DNA of 64,000 nucleotides from the NCBI GenBank assembly GCA_963787005.1, contig CAWBBX010000018.1:1-64000 (forward strand), read 5' to 3'. This stretch comes from FEN-1297 sp963787005. GTDB lineage: Bacteria > Bacteroidota > Ignavibacteria > Ignavibacteriales > Ignavibacteriaceae. A program made the position numbers and the translations under genes. A model generated the notes under the pieces. That model was not told where the DNA came from. It was given only the letters and a program-made list of their open reading frames with translations, and did no database searches. Numbering within the stretch: the first letter of the stretch is position 1; every line of letters begins with the position of its first letter. Below, piece by piece: positions 19,158 through 26,749 of this stretch.

Positions 19158-20534
19158 TTATTCCGCAGCCTCTTCGTTTTGAATTTCACGCCATTGTTTA
19201 GGAATGAGCTTTTTAAGGAACGAGAGATTAATGGTTACGGTTTCCTGCACTGTTTTAGTAGTAAGTAATATTCCTACAATTCCAAGTAAAATATTGGCGG
19301 ACCACATTCCCCAAAACGGGGTAATTATATTTCTGTCGGCCAACTTCTCACCTCCGATCAGAAACGCCCAGTAAAGAACGAAGAAAAAGAGACTGATGCT
19401 TGCGGCCACGCCGAAGCCGCCCTTCCTTACCATTACTCCCAGCGGAGCGCCTATCAGAATAAATACAATGCACGCAACCGGAATAGCATATTTTTTATGG
19501 ATCTCAACCCAGTACTTGTTTATCTCGTCCTGCAGGGTCGCATCCATCCTGTAGTTTGACATGATAACATTCTTAGCGGTCTTTATCCTCTCTAGCGCGC
19601 GTATGTATATCAGCTCAGGATTATTAGCTTTTTTTTGCGTTATATGCTCGAACGGAAGAAGTGAATCGGCAAACATGTATTTTTGGGAATCACGGGTCAG
19701 ATTGTTTACGGCCGATTGTTTTAAAAAGCTCAGACTGTCTACAATGCTCAGCATTGCGCCTGTTCCCAGTTCCCGGTCGCCGCGCGGACCGCCGGGGGCC
19801 GACTGCTGAAACGTAAACTGGTCGGAGTTCATAATTATGCGGTGCTTTTTGAATATAAGTTTCCTGTAGAAATCTTTTTGATTCAGATCCGACTCGTGTA
19901 TCTGCCCGTTCCAAAGGTCCATTATTAGTTTAGACTGGTCCTTGGAGAAATAGATCTTGCCTTTATGAGCGGTAACGATGTTTATTTTTGCGGGATCGGT
20001 GTAGTCGTATATAACCACATCCTTTAGATAATTCGTCTTCTGGTCTATGCCGCGCACCAGTATGGCGTAGTTGGTAACATCCTGGGAAAAGACCCCCGGC
20101 TCGAGCGACAGCGTAGGCTTTTGTCTTGAGATATCCTGCATTAATAATTTCGCGTGATGGTTAGCGTCCGGCAGTACATCGTTGTTGAAAAGGAAAAGCA
20201 GGTAAGCCAGCACTATGCTCGCCAGGAACGGAGCTATCATCATTCTATGCAGACTTGTACCTGCCGACTTTATGATGGTTATCTCGTTATTCTGCGACAT
20301 CGAACCGAACGCCATCAACGTTGCCACCAGTGTCGCCATCGGTACTACAAGAACCACCATCCACGCCAGGTTGAAAGTAATCAATTTCAGAATAACCCAT
20401 AAACCCAGGCCTTTGCCTACCAGCCTGTCGGAAAACTTCATCAAGAATTGAAGAAGGAAAATAAAGATCAAACTGATCAGGGAAAAGATAAAAGGCGTAA
20501 CGTGGTTCTTCAGTATGTATCTGGATAAAATCAT
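19158..20534 (-). CDS. LptF/LptG-family permease, long form
   Basis: The partner permease of LPS export. With the start at 20534 (MILSRYILKNHVTPF, the conserved first helix) it has 458 aa. The reading frame stays open to 20600, but that leader has no similarity to the family. It is longer than a usual LptF (about 360) because the periplasmic region, about residues 120-350, is enlarged and includes a glycine/arginine-rich piece (APGGPRGDRELG). The C-terminal three helices (IGAPLGVMVRKGGFG) are typical. No clear ribosome site precedes either candidate start. Confidence 0.82.
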   Translation of the reverse strand: MILSRYILKNHVTPFIFSLISLIFIFLLQFLMKFSDRLVGKGLGLWVILKLITFNLAWMVVLVVPMATLVATLMAFGSMSQNNEITIIKSAGTSLHRMMIAPFLASIVLAYLLFLFNNDVLPDANHHAKLLMQDISRQKPTLSLEPGVFSQDVTNYAILVRGIDQKTNYLKDVVIYDYTDPAKINIVTAHKGKIYFSKDQSKLIMDLWNGQIHESDLNQKDFYRKLIFKKHRIIMNSDQFTFQQSAPGGPRGDRELGTGAMLSIVDSLSFLKQSAVNNLTRDSQKYMFADSLLPFEHITQKKANNPELIYIRALERIKTAKNVIMSNYRMDATLQDEINKYWVEIHKKYAIPVACIVFILIGAPLGVMVRKGGFGVAASISLFFFVLYWAFLIGGEKLADRNIITPFWGMWSANILLGIVGILLTTKTVQETVTINLSFLKKLIPKQWREIQNEEAAE

Positions 20535-20871
20535 GCAATCAATATATGAAAGCATTAAAAGTTTAACAAGCAAAGGCTCATTAGGGGAATGCGGCTTCAA
20601 AGGACTGAATAGGTTTTCGACTTTTATGAATTAGTAATATTTTGTTCTTTGTTTCAGGTAAAGCAGTTCTGACTTTAAAATATGCCGTTTAGTGTTCCGA
20701 ATTAAATCATGTTTTGTTAAGTTGTGATATATATGTATGATGTTTAGAGGAACCCGAAGACAGGAGCCGGAAACCGGTGATAAACCGGGACGAATTCTGT
20801 TAGATGTCAAAAGCATCTATGGTTTTTCGCGGCAAAAATATTCAACACTAAAACAACTGAAGGAGTTCAAA

Positions 20872-22236
20872 TTGCAGGAAGTAATCAGTTATATAAAGAG
20901 CAACCAGGAAAATTATATTAAAGAATTAAAAGAATTCTTAAGTATTCCGAGCATAAGCACTTTACCTGAGAATAAAGGCGACATTAAAAAATGCGCCGAA
21001 TTTGTTGCCGACAAGCTGAAAGCCGCCGGTATGAGCAGGGTAAAAGTCAACAAGACCGAAGGTCATCCCATAGTTTACGGCGAGTGGCTGGGAGCGCCGG
21101 GTAAACCCACTATTTTAATATACGGGCATTACGACGTACAGCCGGTAGATCCTATAGAGCTATGGAAAAGCGATCCGTTTAAGCCGGAGATAAGACAGGG
21201 AAAGATATGGGCAAGAGGAGCGACCGACGATAAGGGGCAGATGTATATGCATATAAAAAGCGTTGAGGCATTCTTCAAAACCGTAGGAAGTCTTCCTCTC
21301 AACGTAAAGTTTCTTATCGAAGGCGAAGAGGAAGTAGGAAGCGAAAGCCTGGAAACATTTATAAAGAACAACATCGAACTTTTGAAGTGCGATTCCGTTC
21401 TTATATCGGATACCGCTTTATTCGAAGCCGGTGTGCCGACATTGACATACGGACTGCGCGGACTTTCGTACCTGGAAGTGGAAGTCAGCGGCCCGAAGAG
21501 GGATCTGCATTCCGGTACATTCGGCGGCGCTGTTGGGAACCCGGTTAACATTCTGGCCGATATGATATCGAAGCTGCACGACAAAAAGGGACGCGTTACA
21601 ATTCCTCACTTTTATGACGACGTACTTAAACTAACTAAAAGAGAGAGAGAAAACTTCAAAGCGCTTAATTTCTCGGAGAAGAAATTCGCTAAAGAACTCG
21701 GAGTAGCCGAGCTTCAGGGAGAAAGCGGCTATTCGGCTCTCGAAAGAACCTGGGTAAGACCCACTCTCGATTGCAACGGAATTAACGGCGGTTTTACGGG
21801 AGAAGGCGCGAAGACAATCATCCCGTCAAAAGCCATGGCTAAGATCAGTATGAGACTAGTGCCGAACCAGGATCCTAAAAAGGTAGCTAAGCAGTTTACG
21901 AAACACATTAAAAGTCTGGCACCCAAATCCGTAAAAATAACGGTTAAGGATCTGCACGGCGCGGTTCCGGTTATTACGCCGCTTAAAAATCCCGCTACCG
22001 TAGCAGCTGCTAAAGCGATGGAAAAAGCTTTCGGTAAAAAGATAGTTTATATGAGGGAAGGCGGGTCGGTGCCGATTGTTGCTGTCTTCGCTAACAAGCT
22101 TAAGGCGCCTGCGGTATTGATGGGACTGGGATTAAACAACGAGAATCTGCATTCTCCCAACGAACATTTCAGTCTTAAGCACTTTAAACTGGGCATAATC
22201 AGCTCTGCTTATTTTATGCACGAGTATTCAAAGTAA
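20872..22236 (+). CDS. M20 family dipeptidase
   Basis: A zinc/cobalt peptidase of the ArgE/DapE/CNDP group (454 aa from the start chosen here). Metal-site blocks are visible: YGHYDVQPVDP, GATDDKGQM, EGEEEVGSE and SDTALF. A dimerisation (lid) domain lies in the middle, and the late GGSVPIV block is near the C-terminus. I choose the TTG at 20872 because AGGAG (20861-20865) lies 6 bases before it and the conserved helix QEVISYIKSNQENYIKELKEF begins there. The frame remains open upstream to 20737, but that part is unlike the family. It probably hydrolyses dipeptides in the cytosol. Confidence 0.88.
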   Translation: MQEVISYIKSNQENYIKELKEFLSIPSISTLPENKGDIKKCAEFVADKLKAAGMSRVKVNKTEGHPIVYGEWLGAPGKPTILIYGHYDVQPVDPIELWKSDPFKPEIRQGKIWARGATDDKGQMYMHIKSVEAFFKTVGSLPLNVKFLIEGEEEVGSESLETFIKNNIELLKCDSVLISDTALFEAGVPTLTYGLRGLSYLEVEVSGPKRDLHSGTFGGAVGNPVNILADMISKLHDKKGRVTIPHFYDDVLKLTKRERENFKALNFSEKKFAKELGVAELQGESGYSALERTWVRPTLDCNGINGGFTGEGAKTIIPSKAMAKISMRLVPNQDPKKVAKQFTKHIKSLAPKSVKITVKDLHGAVPVITPLKNPATVAAAKAMEKAFGKKIVYMREGGSVPIVAVFANKLKAPAVLMGLGLNNENLHSPNEHFSLKHFKLGIISSAYFMHEYSK

Positions 22237-22250
22237 TAATTTTTATAACT

Positions 22251-22285
22251 GCGGGAACACAACGATCGGATGATCAGGTTCCCGC
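22251..22285 (+). terminator. possible weak terminator after the dipeptidase gene
   Basis: GCGGGAAC/GTTCCCGC forms an 8-bp stem around a 19-base loop, 15 bases after the stop codon, followed by TGTTTAAAAA. The long loop and short T-run make this tentative. Confidence 0.4.
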
Positions 22286-22341
22286 TGTTTAAAAACTTAC
22301 GTTAAAAGTTTCTCCTTCAACCCGAATTAACAGAGTAAAAA

Positions 22342-23199
22342 ATGAAGCGCGGTTTAATTCTTTTGTTGTTGATCATGTCGGTCCTTGCGTTGTATTCCTG
22401 CGGTAAAAAGAGCAAGGATACAGGCAACGTGGAAATAGGGGCTCAGAATTCACCCGGGCAGCAGCATAAGATTCTTCTTCACAACGTGGAGATGGAGGAA
22501 AATCTTGCCCAAAACCGTACTCCTTGCGACACCATTTCTCTTCAGCTTTATGTAATTCATCACTACTCCGCGGGATCATATCTTTTGTATAACTCGAAAG
22601 TTTATTCGAACGACATTCCGCGTCCCGCCGTAATTTACGTTAAGCCGGGAAACGAGACGTATGTATTCGGGATAGTAGCAAAGTCGAAGCCGGGAGAAAG
22701 ATTCATCGAACCTAAGAACATAATCGGCTACGAGGAAAGCTTTATAAACTTCGACAGTACCAATCTCGGAACGGCATTCCCTTACCTTACTTTGTTCCAC
22801 TGCGACATTGAAAGCGACAGCTTCGACGTTGTCTGGCAGGCGCCCGTTCCTTCACACGGAGGTTTTAACGATATGCTCCTGGAAAGATGGAACTACGACG
22901 GTACTCCTTATATAAAGATTGATTTCTTCGACGCTACCAGGATCGGGCATATCGACTATAACTATTTCCTTATAAACGGACTAACTGAACCGCCCCACCT
23001 CTTAATGACCTATAAGGGACTGCTTTTCTGGAGAACATTGGGCAACGTTAACAATGATGCTTACCCGGATTACTATGAGCATATTATTTATAATCTTAAG
23101 CGGGGTATTGTTTACGGTGATTCGGTTGCTTTTGTCTGGAACAAAAGGGACAGTGTGTACGTTAATACGAGAAACCACCGCCAAACCCGTCCTTATTAA
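22342..23199 (+). CDS. hypothetical lipoprotein (285 aa)
   Basis: The signal peptide with lipobox LYSC (about residues 17-20) marks a lipoprotein. The remaining ~265 residues are beta-rich with many Tyr, Asn and Asp. I recognise no domain, although the C-terminal stretch (NVNNDAYPDYYE) resembles a single FG-GAP-like calcium loop. It stands alone between the dipeptidase and ygfZ-like genes, all on the plus strand. No function can be given. Confidence 0.6.
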   Translation: MKRGLILLLLIMSVLALYSCGKKSKDTGNVEIGAQNSPGQQHKILLHNVEMEENLAQNRTPCDTISLQLYVIHHYSAGSYLLYNSKVYSNDIPRPAVIYVKPGNETYVFGIVAKSKPGERFIEPKNIIGYEESFINFDSTNLGTAFPYLTLFHCDIESDSFDVVWQAPVPSHGGFNDMLLERWNYDGTPYIKIDFFDATRIGHIDYNYFLINGLTEPPHLLMTYKGLLFWRTLGNVNNDAYPDYYEHIIYNLKRGIVYGDSVAFVWNKRDSVYVNTRNHRQTRPY

Positions 23200-23417
23200 C
23201 GTTTTAGGTGTATTTCTATGTTTAGCCGACCACTATATTTAACATGTACAGTTAATAGCCTTCAAAAATCCCTATTAATTCTTTATATTTGTAAATAATT
23301 TTCGATGCGGTTCGATTATATACTATACCGAAAACCATTATCTGAATTACTGCGGACCGAACTTCGAAAAAGGCTATTTTTATGGACAAAATTTACTTTT
23401 AAGTTTAGAGGATATTT

Positions 23418-24521
23418 ATGATCGGAATCGAGACTGACGTGGCCGTATTCGATAATTATCTTGAATCTTTGGGCTGTAAAATCGAAGAATCCAGAGAAGG
23501 TAAAATCGTGAAAACTCCGGGCGATACAATCGATGAGCTGAATTCTATGTACAAGGGAACGGCTCTGGTACTGAAGCCCAATTTCGCGGTTCTGGAGCTG
23601 AGAGGAAAAGATGTGCTGGACTTTTTGCACAGAATTTCGACGAACAGTGTTAGGGAACTCGCAAAAGACCGTGTGACCGATACTATATTTACAACCGAAA
23701 AAGGACGCATAATAGATATCGCTTCCGTTATGAATTTGGGCGATTCGCAGATGCTGATTTCCAGCTGTGTACATAAACTGAAAGTTATACGCTGGCTGGA
23801 AAAATATATCATCGCGGATGACGTAAGAGTAAGCGATACGAACGGACGATATGTTGTTATGGAAATGATTGGCCCCCAGACAGGCTCGTTTATTACAATG
23901 GTAGGCGGAGAATCTCTTTCGGGTATTGAAGAAAACGCATTTAAATTGATCAACTCCGAAGGTTTGATGTTCTTCCTGACCAAGCTGAAGGACAAAGACG
24001 GATTGATAAAGTACCGGATTATTGCGGACCAGAACAACGCGGTATCACTCATCAAATATTTGAAGGAACATAAAGGTCCGTATGATTTTAATTTGGTAGG
24101 AGCGGACGCTTACGAAGCTTACCGGATAGCACAGGGAATTCCCTCCGCACCCTCTGAGCTGAACGATTCCATAAATCCGCATGAGGCCGGTCTTCTTGAT
24201 ATGGTGAGCTTCACCAAGGGCTGTTACATCGGACAGGAAGTAATTGCCCGGCTGGATTCATACAATAAAGTGCAGAAATTATTAAAAGGTATTGAGTTCA
24301 AAGATAATTTGAACGGAGACAATAATTATTCCCTGTTCGACGAGAGCGGTCTTGAGGCAGGCAGCGTAACATCGGCGGTTTATTCCGAAAGATTAAAGAG
24401 GCATGTGGGACTCGGGTATGTTAGAAAGCATTGCGCCGAGAATGGAAGAACATTAACCGCAAGGAACGATAACGGTGCCGAACTGAAAGTATCGGTTGAA
24501 AATCTTCCTTTGAAAAGATGA
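23418..24521 (+). CDS. ygfZ: YgfZ/GcvT-like folate-binding protein
   Basis: A 367-aa homologue of YgfZ (IBA57-like), a tetrahydrofolate-binding relative of GcvT that helps certain iron-sulfur enzymes such as the tRNA methylthiotransferase MiaB. The signature KGCYIGQE with its conserved cysteine is at about residues 270-277. The GcvT-like N-terminal fold includes VLELRGKDVLDFLHRISTN. The last 4 bases overlap the start of the adenosyltransferase gene (ATGA), which implies coupling. The partnership with a cobalamin enzyme is not standard. The assignment as YgfZ rather than true GcvT rests on the KGCYIGQE motif. Confidence 0.88.
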   Translation: MIGIETDVAVFDNYLESLGCKIEESREGKIVKTPGDTIDELNSMYKGTALVLKPNFAVLELRGKDVLDFLHRISTNSVRELAKDRVTDTIFTTEKGRIIDIASVMNLGDSQMLISSCVHKLKVIRWLEKYIIADDVRVSDTNGRYVVMEMIGPQTGSFITMVGGESLSGIEENAFKLINSEGLMFFLTKLKDKDGLIKYRIIADQNNAVSLIKYLKEHKGPYDFNLVGADAYEAYRIAQGIPSAPSELNDSINPHEAGLLDMVSFTKGCYIGQEVIARLDSYNKVQKLLKGIEFKDNLNGDNNYSLFDESGLEAGSVTSAVYSERLKRHVGLGYVRKHCAENGRTLTARNDNGAELKVSVENLPLKR

Positions 24522-25072
24522 AAATATACACGAAGACAGGCGATAAGGGCGAGACGGGACTGTTCGGCGGAGGCCGGGTTCCTAAGAATTCTCCCCGGAT
24601 CGATACTTATGGAACAATTGACGAGCTTAATTCGTTTATAGGACTGGCGGCGGCCGAAGTCGAGACCGAAGAAATTAAAGAACTGCTGATAAAAATCCAA
24701 TCGAGATTGTTTACTGTCGGCTCTGATCTCGCTACTCCGCTTACTGAAAAGAATGAAAAGCCGGGTATTGCCAGGGTACCGGAAGATTTTTACGTTGATC
24801 TCGAGAACGCAATAGATAATATTGAAGAGAAGCTGGAGCCTTTAAAGAATTTTATTCTTCCCGGCGGATCTAAGGGAGCGGCGCTTCTTCATATATGCAG
24901 ATCGGTGAGCCGCCGCGCCGAAAGAAAAGCGGTAGCATTAAAGAATTCGGAAAAGATTAATAATAACATAATAATATTCTTGAATCGGTTATCCGATTTG
25001 TTCTTTGTCCTGGCCCGGTATGAAAACGCGTCGTTGAAGGTTCCCGATACAATATGGAACAAAGACGCGTAA
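24518..25072 (+). CDS. cob(I)alamin adenosyltransferase, PduO/MMAB type
   Basis: A 184-aa enzyme that transfers the adenosyl group of ATP to cob(I)alamin, making coenzyme B12. The N-terminal KIYTKTGDKGETGLFGG binds ATP. RIDTYGTIDELNSFIGLA and the C-terminal RSVSRRAERKAVAL block are diagnostic. Helical, cytosolic, full length. It overlaps the ygfZ-like gene by 4 bases and ends 59 bp before the tmRNA. Its presence implies use of adenosylcobalamin, though no B12-dependent enzyme is in this window. Confidence 0.92.
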   Translation: MKIYTKTGDKGETGLFGGGRVPKNSPRIDTYGTIDELNSFIGLAAAEVETEEIKELLIKIQSRLFTVGSDLATPLTEKNEKPGIARVPEDFYVDLENAIDNIEEKLEPLKNFILPGGSKGAALLHICRSVSRRAERKAVALKNSEKINNNIIIFLNRLSDLFFVLARYENASLKVPDTIWNKDA

Positions 25073-25131
25073 TAAAGTATCCTTTGTAATTTTAATTATT
25101 CATTCTTAATTGTTAATTATAAATTATATAA

Positions 25132-25489
25132 GGGGGTGACTTTGGCTTCGACGGGGTTGAAGAGGCATCGGACTGCACACCGTGTTCCCCGGAATACACG
25201 TAAAACGTTCGGGAAAAAACAATAACTGGCGAATATAATTACGCCTTAGCTGCTTAATTAAACCTTAAGTAGCCGTTCTCCGACTCCACTCGCACCGGGT
25301 TTCGGCAGAGCGACGTTTAGGTGCGATAGCCGAACCGAGCGTCCGCGGCGGTGAGGCGAAATAAAAGCGGGCAGGCTTAAAGTGATCCTTGTCTGTTTGG
25401 TAGCTTTAAGTTAAAACAAAAACAGACTATGTGTGTAGACGTCTTTTGGATCTTAACTTCGGACGCGGGTTCGACTCCCGCCACCTCCA
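25132..25489 (+). ncRNA. ssrA: tmRNA (ssrA)
   Basis: Rescues stalled ribosomes. The 5' end GGGGGTGACTTTGGCTTCGA and the 3' end TTCGACTCCCGCCACCTCCA form the tRNA-like domain: GGGGGTG pairs with CACCTCC, and A25489 is the discriminator. CCA is not encoded. The tag frame probably runs from about 25213 to the stop TAA at 25255-25257 and ends in GEYNYALAA. The exact resume codon is uncertain. An AT-rich promoter region precedes it. Accessory DNA begins right after its 3' end. Confidence 0.95.
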
Positions 25490-25495
25490 CTCAGT

Positions 25496-25609
25496 CTTCG
25501 TTCTCGCTACGCTCGAACTACGCCTGACAGGTCAGTCTTTATAAATATTGAAGACACTAAATTGTGCAAAGAGAAGACTGATCCGGCGTAGCTGAAAGCG
25601 AAGCCGGAT
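25496..25609 (+). repeat. hairpin repeat, copy 1 (direct repeat)
   Basis: Copy 1 of a ~100-bp element just after ssrA. It contains TTCTCGCTACGCTCGAACTA, then GGTCAGTCTT, which pairs with AAGACTGATCC further on, and a final ATCCGGC/GCCGGAT hairpin (25581-25609). The first 98 bases differ from copy 2 at only about two positions. Confidence 0.85.
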
Positions 25610-25620
25610 AGAAATATAAT

Positions 25621-25744
25621 GTCGTTCTCGCTACGCTCGAACTACGCCTGTCAGGTCAGTCTTTATAAATAGTTGAAGACACTAAATTGTGCAAAGAGAA
25701 GACTGATCCGGCGTAGTCCGGCAGTCGACGGACGAAGCCGGATA
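25621..25744 (+). repeat. hairpin repeat, copy 2 (direct repeat)
   Basis: Second copy of the element at 25496, with the same internal pairing (GGTCAGTCTT with AAGACTGATCC). Its terminal hairpin carries a longer loop containing GTCCGGCAGTCGACGGAC, itself an inverted repeat. It ends 30 bases before the GIY-YIG gene. The near-identity of the two copies points to a recent duplication. Confidence 0.85.
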
Positions 25745-25774
25745 TTTTCAAATTAAGGAGTAAACAGAGAGAAA

Positions 25775-26017
25775 TTGAATTACTCTGTTTACATCCTGCG
25801 AAGCATTCCGCACCCATCCAAATCTTACATCGGTTACACAACGGATATAAAAACAAGGATCAAGAAACATAACGAGAGCGGATCTGCTTATACTGCTCTC
25901 TATAAACCCTGGGAAATTAGAACTGCAATCTCTTTTGCCCAAAAAGAAAAGGCTCTCGCGTTTGAAAAGTATTTAAAAAGTCATTCAGGCAGAGCGTTTA
26001 TTAGTAAACATTTCTAA
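25775..26017 (+). CDS. GIY-YIG domain mini-endonuclease
   Basis: An 80-aa single-domain protein. VYIL and SYIGYT correspond to the GIY and YIG elements. Arg in TRIKKHN and Glu in AFEKYLKS match the catalytic positions, so it should be active. Proteins of this size (UPF0213/YhbQ-like) are stand-alone nucleases of uncertain role. The start is TTG (25775), with AAGGAG about 14 bases upstream, rather far. It sits between the duplicated hairpin repeat and a downstream CTTCGTTCGAACTACACC stretch that echoes the repeat, so it may belong to a small mobile unit (inference). Confidence 0.85.
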   Translation: MNYSVYILRSIPHPSKSYIGYTTDIKTRIKKHNESGSAYTALYKPWEIRTAISFAQKEKALAFEKYLKSHSGRAFISKHF

Positions 26018-26111
26018 AGCTTCGTTCGAACTACACCAGCTTATCAGTAAGCGGATTGCAATACAATACACTGGTTGCTTTGTGTAACTTCGTATTCCTT
26101 TGTGAGACTTT

Positions 26112-26152
26112 GTGCTCCGAATTCTAATAAGTTACGCAAAGTACCGCAAAGT
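26112..26152 (+). repeat. dispersed 41-bp repeat, copy 1
   Basis: Shares GTGCTCCGAATTCTAA and the following AAGTACC/CAA pattern with 32160-32200, about 6 kb away. It is followed by low-complexity CACAAAG-type sequence. It looks like degenerate intergenic repeat DNA; no function is visible. Confidence 0.6.
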
Positions 26153-26277
26153 CTTCACTAATTCTCACGAAGAAGCTCGAGTTACCCTGCTCTATCTCTT
26201 TCCTAACTCTAATAGAAAATAATAGCACAAGCTTAAATTTTAACTTGATTTAGTATCTTGACTAATTTAGTTTGATT

Positions 26278-26352
26278 CCGGCAACGCTAATGGGGGTTTG
26301 ACGGGCAGGCCTGCTAGATAAACACACCTAATTTTCTTACCCGACAGACCAT
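26278..26352 (+). repeat. 75-bp structured repeat, copy 1
   Basis: Begins CCGGCAA and contains GGTTTGACGGG, which pairs across an ~36-base loop with CCCGACAGACC (10 of 11 pairs including a G-T). The loop block CCTAATTTTCTTA is shared exactly with copy 2 at 29001-29075. I cannot match it to a known riboswitch or ribozyme. Confidence 0.7.
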
Positions 26353-26641
26353 TTTTAAATATTACAAGTTATTAATTGGCATTTGCTGTTGCTGGAAATG
26401 CTGAAAGTCGTAAAGCCGGAAAATTATATATTATTAAAATACAGACCGGATGAAGCAATTAAGGAAGACCGGCAGGGTTACATCAGTGGAATTTCTCGGA
26501 AAGAAACGGGGACTTCATTATCTCATCAAGAAATACTTAAACGAATATTTCGGAGAAATATAAGGATATGTGCGAGATAATGTGTTCTTATGATAAAAAC
26601 GACGATATGTTAAACGTAAGAATATTCAAAAAATCAGCCTA

Positions 26642-26670
26642 GCCGGCTCCTCTCCGAAGGGGACGCCGGC
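26642..26670. repeat. GC-rich hairpin
   Basis: GCCGGC arms flank CTCC/GGGGA pairing around a GAA loop, about 80 bases upstream of the surface-protein gene. It resembles other intergenic palindromes here. There is no T-run, so it is not called a terminator. Confidence 0.5.
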
Positions 26671-26749
26671 CAGCCGGAAGCAGGCGGACTGCCGTTGCAT
26701 TCGGCATTTTTATTGCTTTTATTTGGAGCACTGTAAGGTGTATTAAGCG

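Larger units (their letters stand above)
26018..26749. other. long non-coding region with dispersed repeats
   Basis: I see no convincing gene in this 730-bp stretch. A 65-codon frame at 26383 has no homology feel. It contains one copy of a GTGCTCCGAATTC repeat (26112-26152, other copy 32160-32200), one copy of the 75-bp structured repeat (26278-26352), and a GC-rich hairpin with GCCGGC ends (26642-26670). Confidence 0.6.

Noticed and set aside
25470..25500. ssrA 3' end as an att site with a duplicate further downstream
   Set aside because: I looked for a second TTCGACTCCCGCCACC and found only unrelated partial matches (e.g. near 31225); no integrase was found.
26278..26352. Known riboswitch (c-di-GMP, fluoride, SAM) as identity of the 75-bp repeat
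   Set aside because: None of the conserved core bases of these classes is visible, and copy 2 lies after a gene, not in its leader.
26383..26580. 65-codon frame in the gap before the surface-protein gene
   Set aside because: No ribosome site, no family resemblance, and it lies among repeats; more likely non-coding.
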